Source: Burkholderiales bacterium (GTDB lineage Bacteria; Pseudomonadota; Gammaproteobacteria; Burkholderiales; Burkholderiaceae_E). Taken from it: DNA of 64,000 nucleotides. Shown here one piece after another: positions 60,957 through 64,000 of the stretch (its first letter is position 1; each line of letters opens with the position of its first letter). Location of the stretch: the NCBI GenBank assembly GCA_027487815.1, contig JAIYCW010000072.1:211214-275213 (forward strand). The letters are read 5' to 3'. The notes under the pieces are model-generated. The model was not told the DNA's origin, did not search any database, and saw nothing but the letters and a program-made list of their open reading frames with translations. The position numbers were made by a program, and so were the translations under genes.

Positions 60957-63766
60957 TACGCTTTCCTCAGGCTGGCCAGCCGCGTGAGCATGAGCACAGT
61001 GGCGCCCACCACCGCAGCGAACACGCCAAGGTCGAAGAACATGGCGCTTGCAATCGGCACTGCGCCAATCCACGGCACATCGAAGTATTTAAACGCGGTG
61101 GTGAGAAACGGATAGCCCATCACCCAGGCGCCTGCACCGGTGAGTACCGCACACATCCAGCCAAATCCGATCCAGCCTTCAAGATTCATCGGGCGCTGGC
61201 TATTCAGATAATTCAGGTGATGGCCCACCGCAATCATCGTCACACCGATGGCCAGGACCAGCCCGCCGATGAATCCGCCGCCGGGAAGATTATGGCCACG
61301 CAGGTAAAAGTGAACTGCGATCAAGAAAGTGGCGGGCAGCATCACTCGAGTCACCAGGCCCAGCAAAAATGAGCCTTGCATCTGCCGGGCTGTGGTCGCG
61401 CTTGCAGTGGGCGAGCCTTGCAATTGATTGACCAGCGCAGCCACGAGCAATCCGGCAATCCCCAACACCGTGATCTCGCCCATGGTGTCAAAGCCCCGGA
61501 AGTCCACAATGATCACATTGACTGCGTTGGCGCCGCCGCCCAGAGGGATCGTGTTTTCCAGGTAATAGGGTGCAATCGATTGCTCGAATGAACGACGCAT
61601 GATCAGATAACTGATCGCGGCCACTACCACCCCGGCCACCACGGCCAGCAGCGCATCGGCTAGCCGCAGCCATGCCTTAAATTGGGAGCTGTCTGCCGGG
61701 TCTGCGGCAGGCGTGTGGTCAGGCAAATACTGCAGCCCGAGCAGTAGCAAAATAATCGAGGCGACTTCGATCAATATTTGGGTGAGCGCAAGATCGGGCG
61801 CCGAAAAATAGACAAAGCACAAGGCCACGCCAAGCCCCACCAAGCCCATCACGACAACAGCAACCAAGCGCTGGCGGTAGAACACCACGGTGGCGAGAGT
61901 TGCGGCGACCAGCAAGGCCCAGACCACTGCGGCGCCCACGCTGACCGGGGTGGAGGGGCGCAGCTGGAGATACGACAGATCAAAGCCCTTGAGATCAATC
62001 AGCACGGGCGCCATCATGATGATCGCAAGGAGCACCAGCCAGCGCAGGCCACTTTGCAGGCTGCCATTGCGCAGCAATCTGGTGAGCCAGGTGGCGAGTC
62101 GGGTCAAGCTGGAAAGCACACCTTCAAACAGGGCCTTGCCATCGATGAGGCTTGCGATTGGCGTGCGATGCACCGTGTGCAGGTTCACGCGCGATTGCAT
62201 CCAGAAATAAAGCGCAGTGCCCCCGGCCAATGCCACGGCGCTCATCAATAGCGGCAAATTCCAGCCATGCCACAAGGCCAGGCTGTACTCGGGCAGGCTG
62301 CCGCCCACCACGGGTTGTGCAGCTGTGGCGAGCAAGGGGGCCACAGTGATGCTGGGCAATAAACCCACCAGCAAACAAACGATCACCAGACCTTCCACCG
62401 GTAGGCGCATACCCCAGGGCGGCTCATGCGGGGTCTTGGGCAAACCCACTGGCTCGCCATTAAAAAACACATCGTGAACAAAGCGCAGTGAGTAAGCCAC
62501 GCTGAAGGTGGCCGCGAGTGTAGCTAGAAGCGGAGTGGCAATTTCAAGCAGGCGATGGCTATCAAGTGCGAGGGTTTCGGCAAAGAACATTTCCTTGGAC
62601 AAAAACCCGTTCATCAAGGGCACGCCCGCCATGGCCGCACTGGCCACCATCGCAAGGGTGGCGGTAATCGGCATCATGTGAAACAAGCCATTGAGTTTGC
62701 GCAAGTCGCGCGTGCCCGATTCATGATCGATGATGCCTGCCGCCATGAAGAGCGAAGCTTTGAAGGTGGCGTGGTTGATGATGTGAAACACTGCGGCGAC
62801 CGCGGCCAACTCGCTATTGAGTCCGAGCAGTAGGGTGATCAGGCCGAGATGACTGATGGTGGAATAAGCCAGCAAGCCCTTGAGATCTTGCTGAAACATC
62901 GCGCACCATGCGCCGAGCAGCAAGGTCGCCAGGCCCGCCGAGCTCACGATCCAGAACCACCATTCGTTGCCTGCCAGCACCGGCCACATCCGGGCCAACA
63001 AAAACACGCCCGCTTTCACCATCGTGGCCGAGTGCAGGTAGGCCGATACCGGTGTGGGCGCGGCCATCGCATGGGGCAACCAGAAGTGGAAGGGGAATTG
63101 CGCGCTCTTGGTCAGTGCACCCAGCAACACCAGAATCAACGCCGCAGGAAACAGCTCATGGCTCTGCAAGATCTCGCGCGCCTTGAGCACATCCTCAAGC
63201 TCATAGCTTCCAACGATATGTCCGATCAGGAGCATTCCCAGCAGCATCGCGAGCCCACCGGTGCCTGTGATGGCCAATGCCATGCGTGCGCCTTGCCTGG
63301 CATCTGCGCGATGCCGCCAATACCCGATCAGCAGAAACGAGCTCAGGCTGGTGAGTTCCCAAAAGAGCACGAGCAAGAGCAAGTTGCCCGCGAGCACCAC
63401 ACCGAGCATCGCCCCCATGAAGCACAGAAAGTAGGCGAAGAATCGAGGCGCGGGATCTTCCTTGGCGAGGTAGTAGCTGGCATAAAGCACCACCAACGCA
63501 CCAATGACCAGGACCAGGGATGCAAAAAACCAGGCGAATCCATCCAGTCGGAGGGACCAGTTCAGGCCAAGTTGTGGAATCCAGAGTGCTTGCTCGCTAA
63601 GCACTGTCCCAGCATGCACCGCTGGCCAGAGAGAGAACATCGCTGCAGCACCGCCGAGCGCCACCGCACCGGCCAGGCATGCGGCGAGTTTGCGGCGCTG
63701 CTCGCCCAGCATAAGCAGCAGCAGGGCCACAACAAAAGGCGCGCCTACGACGCCGCTCAGAAGCAT
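60956..63766 (-). CDS. mrpA: Mrp antiporter fused subunit A/B
   Basis: A 936-residue protein, the MrpA (NuoL-like) antiporter-like subunit fused at its C-terminus to MrpB. More than twenty helices are expected. FWELTSLSSFLLIGYW, HAMAAPTPVSAYLHSATMVKAG and HIINHATFKASLFMAAG carry proton-channel Glu, Lys and His. The last ~140 residues (LPATFLIAVHFYLRGHNLPGGGFIGGL) are MrpB. The A/B fusion is typical of the group 2 six-gene operons in proteobacteria. It exports Na+ or K+ against H+. It is first of the operon, 12 nt behind the antiporter gene fragment. Confidence 0.93.
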   Translation of the reverse strand: MLLSGVVGAPFVVALLLLMLGEQRRKLAACLAGAVALGGAAAMFSLWPAVHAGTVLSEQALWIPQLGLNWSLRLDGFAWFFASLVLVIGALVVLYASYYLAKEDPAPRFFAYFLCFMGAMLGVVLAGNLLLLVLFWELTSLSSFLLIGYWRHRADARQGARMALAITGTGGLAMLLGMLLIGHIVGSYELEDVLKAREILQSHELFPAALILVLLGALTKSAQFPFHFWLPHAMAAPTPVSAYLHSATMVKAGVFLLARMWPVLAGNEWWFWIVSSAGLATLLLGAWCAMFQQDLKGLLAYSTISHLGLITLLLGLNSELAAVAAVFHIINHATFKASLFMAAGIIDHESGTRDLRKLNGLFHMMPITATLAMVASAAMAGVPLMNGFLSKEMFFAETLALDSHRLLEIATPLLATLAATFSVAYSLRFVHDVFFNGEPVGLPKTPHEPPWGMRLPVEGLVIVCLLVGLLPSITVAPLLATAAQPVVGGSLPEYSLALWHGWNLPLLMSAVALAGGTALYFWMQSRVNLHTVHRTPIASLIDGKALFEGVLSSLTRLATWLTRLLRNGSLQSGLRWLVLLAIIMMAPVLIDLKGFDLSYLQLRPSTPVSVGAAVVWALLVAATLATVVFYRQRLVAVVVMGLVGLGVALCFVYFSAPDLALTQILIEVASIILLLLGLQYLPDHTPAADPADSSQFKAWLRLADALLAVVAGVVVAAISYLIMRRSFEQSIAPYYLENTIPLGGGANAVNVIIVDFRGFDTMGEITVLGIAGLLVAALVNQLQGSPTASATTARQMQGSFLLGLVTRVMLPATFLIAVHFYLRGHNLPGGGFIGGLVLAIGVTMIAVGHHLNYLNSQRPMNLEGWIGFGWMCAVLTGAGAWVMGYPFLTTAFKYFDVPWIGAVPIASAMFFDLGVFAAVVGATVLMLTRLASLRKA

Positions 63767-63778
63767 CCGGGGCCTTCG

Positions 63779-64000
63779 TCAGGTTTTGGGGCGCACACTC
63801 ACAACCACGAGGCTGACAATCGTGATGGGAATGACAAAGCTCAGCATGACTGCGCTGAACGCGGGAAGGGCATCATGCTGCTGTGAAGCCATGATGAGGT
63901 AAATCGTGTAGGCCGCGTAGTAGCCAAGAAAGAGAATGCCCTCCCAGCGATTGATCGCCCCGCCGCTGCGAAACACCGGGATGCAGGCCAGCGCAACCGC
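63779..64000 (-). CDS. Calcium/sodium (CaCA) antiporter, C-terminal fragment
   Basis: Only the C-terminal ~70 residues lie in the window. VALACIPVFRSGGAINRWEG followed by ILFLGYYAAYTIYLIM is the ending of YrbG-type Na+/Ca2+ exchangers, and a final helix (SFVIPITIVSLVVVSV) completes it. The 5' part lies beyond 64000. It is likely cotranscribed with the Mrp operon (12 nt), joining Ca2+ and Na+ homeostasis. Confidence 0.8.
   Translation of the reverse strand, partial: AVALACIPVFRSGGAINRWEGILFLGYYAAYTIYLIMASQQHDALPAFSAVMLSFVIPITIVSLVVVSVRPKT

Noticed and set aside
62849..63886. Long plus-strand frame (345 codons) opposite mrpAB
   Set aside because: Low-complexity, Gln/His/Arg-rich translation with no domain, an antisense shadow of a membrane protein gene.
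1..64000. tRNA, rRNA, CRISPR arrays, insertion sequences, prophage or plasmid replication genes
   Set aside because: None of their repeats, motifs or gene types were seen in reading both strands.

Overview
The window looks like an ordinary, densely packed chromosome segment (not plasmid or phage) of a GC-rich betaproteobacterium, most likely Burkholderiales. The main clues are a LiuR-type MerR regulator heading a long leucine-catabolism operon that contains aceK, a LIV-type importer packed with CoA-ligase genes, PrkA-YeaH-SpoVR, a six-gene Mrp antiporter with fused A and B, and CzcCBA. The genus cannot be told from the sequence alone. There are no rRNA, tRNA, CRISPR or insertion-sequence features, and no gene-free stretch longer than about 300 bp.

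Left part (1-13.8 kb): the end of an HDOD signalling protein, a flavin reductase-like protein, a UPF0149 protein, the convergent prkA-yeaH-spoVR stress operon, then ettA, srkA, an acyl-CoA synthetase, a TetR regulator, an SDR and a 3-hydroxybutyryl-CoA dehydrogenase. Two near-identical TetR-like operators lie before the TetR gene and before the SDR.

Middle left (13.8-23 kb): a Crp/Fnr-type regulator is divergent from a seven-gene operon, acyl-CoA ligase - LivG - LivH - LivM - LivK - LivF - PaaK-like protein. It looks like an importer for an unidentified carboxylic acid that is trapped as a CoA thioester. A dyad symmetrical element lies between regulator and operon.

23-27.4 kb: accessory-looking genes, namely a chromosomal ccdAB toxin-antitoxin pair with a palindromic operator over its promoter, guaC, a GNAT acetyltransferase, a crotonase lacking the usual glutamates, and an AAA/DUF4143 ATPase behind an AT-rich leader.

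27.4-44 kb, all on the minus strand: a long run headed by liuR. It reads liuR, PaaI thioesterase, isovaleryl-CoA dehydrogenase, aceK, thiolase, SDR, acyl-CoA dehydrogenase, hydrolase, GST, methylcrotonyl-CoA carboxylase beta, methylglutaconyl-CoA hydratase, carboxylase alpha, a small unknown gene with its own promoter, HMG-CoA lyase, FlK-like thioesterase, DUF1289 and metallo-beta-lactamase protein. This encodes the complete route from isovaleryl-CoA to acetyl-CoA plus acetoacetate. A LiuR-type palindrome lies between liuR and the divergent DUF2237 gene.

44-51 kb: ferredoxin-NADP reductase, a membrane aminopropyltransferase-like protein overlapping a SMUG1-type uracil-DNA glycosylase, a quinone oxidoreductase, an SDR and a diguanylate cyclase.

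51-64 kb, minus strand: ion homeostasis. A Ca2+/Na+ antiporter (cut by the window end), the Mrp complex, a TerC-family exporter behind a yybP-ykoY manganese riboswitch, and a CzcCBA heavy-metal efflux system.

Start sites were chosen from ribosome-binding sites, family N-termini and gene overlaps. Functions rest on recognised motifs. No similarity search or structure prediction was run.
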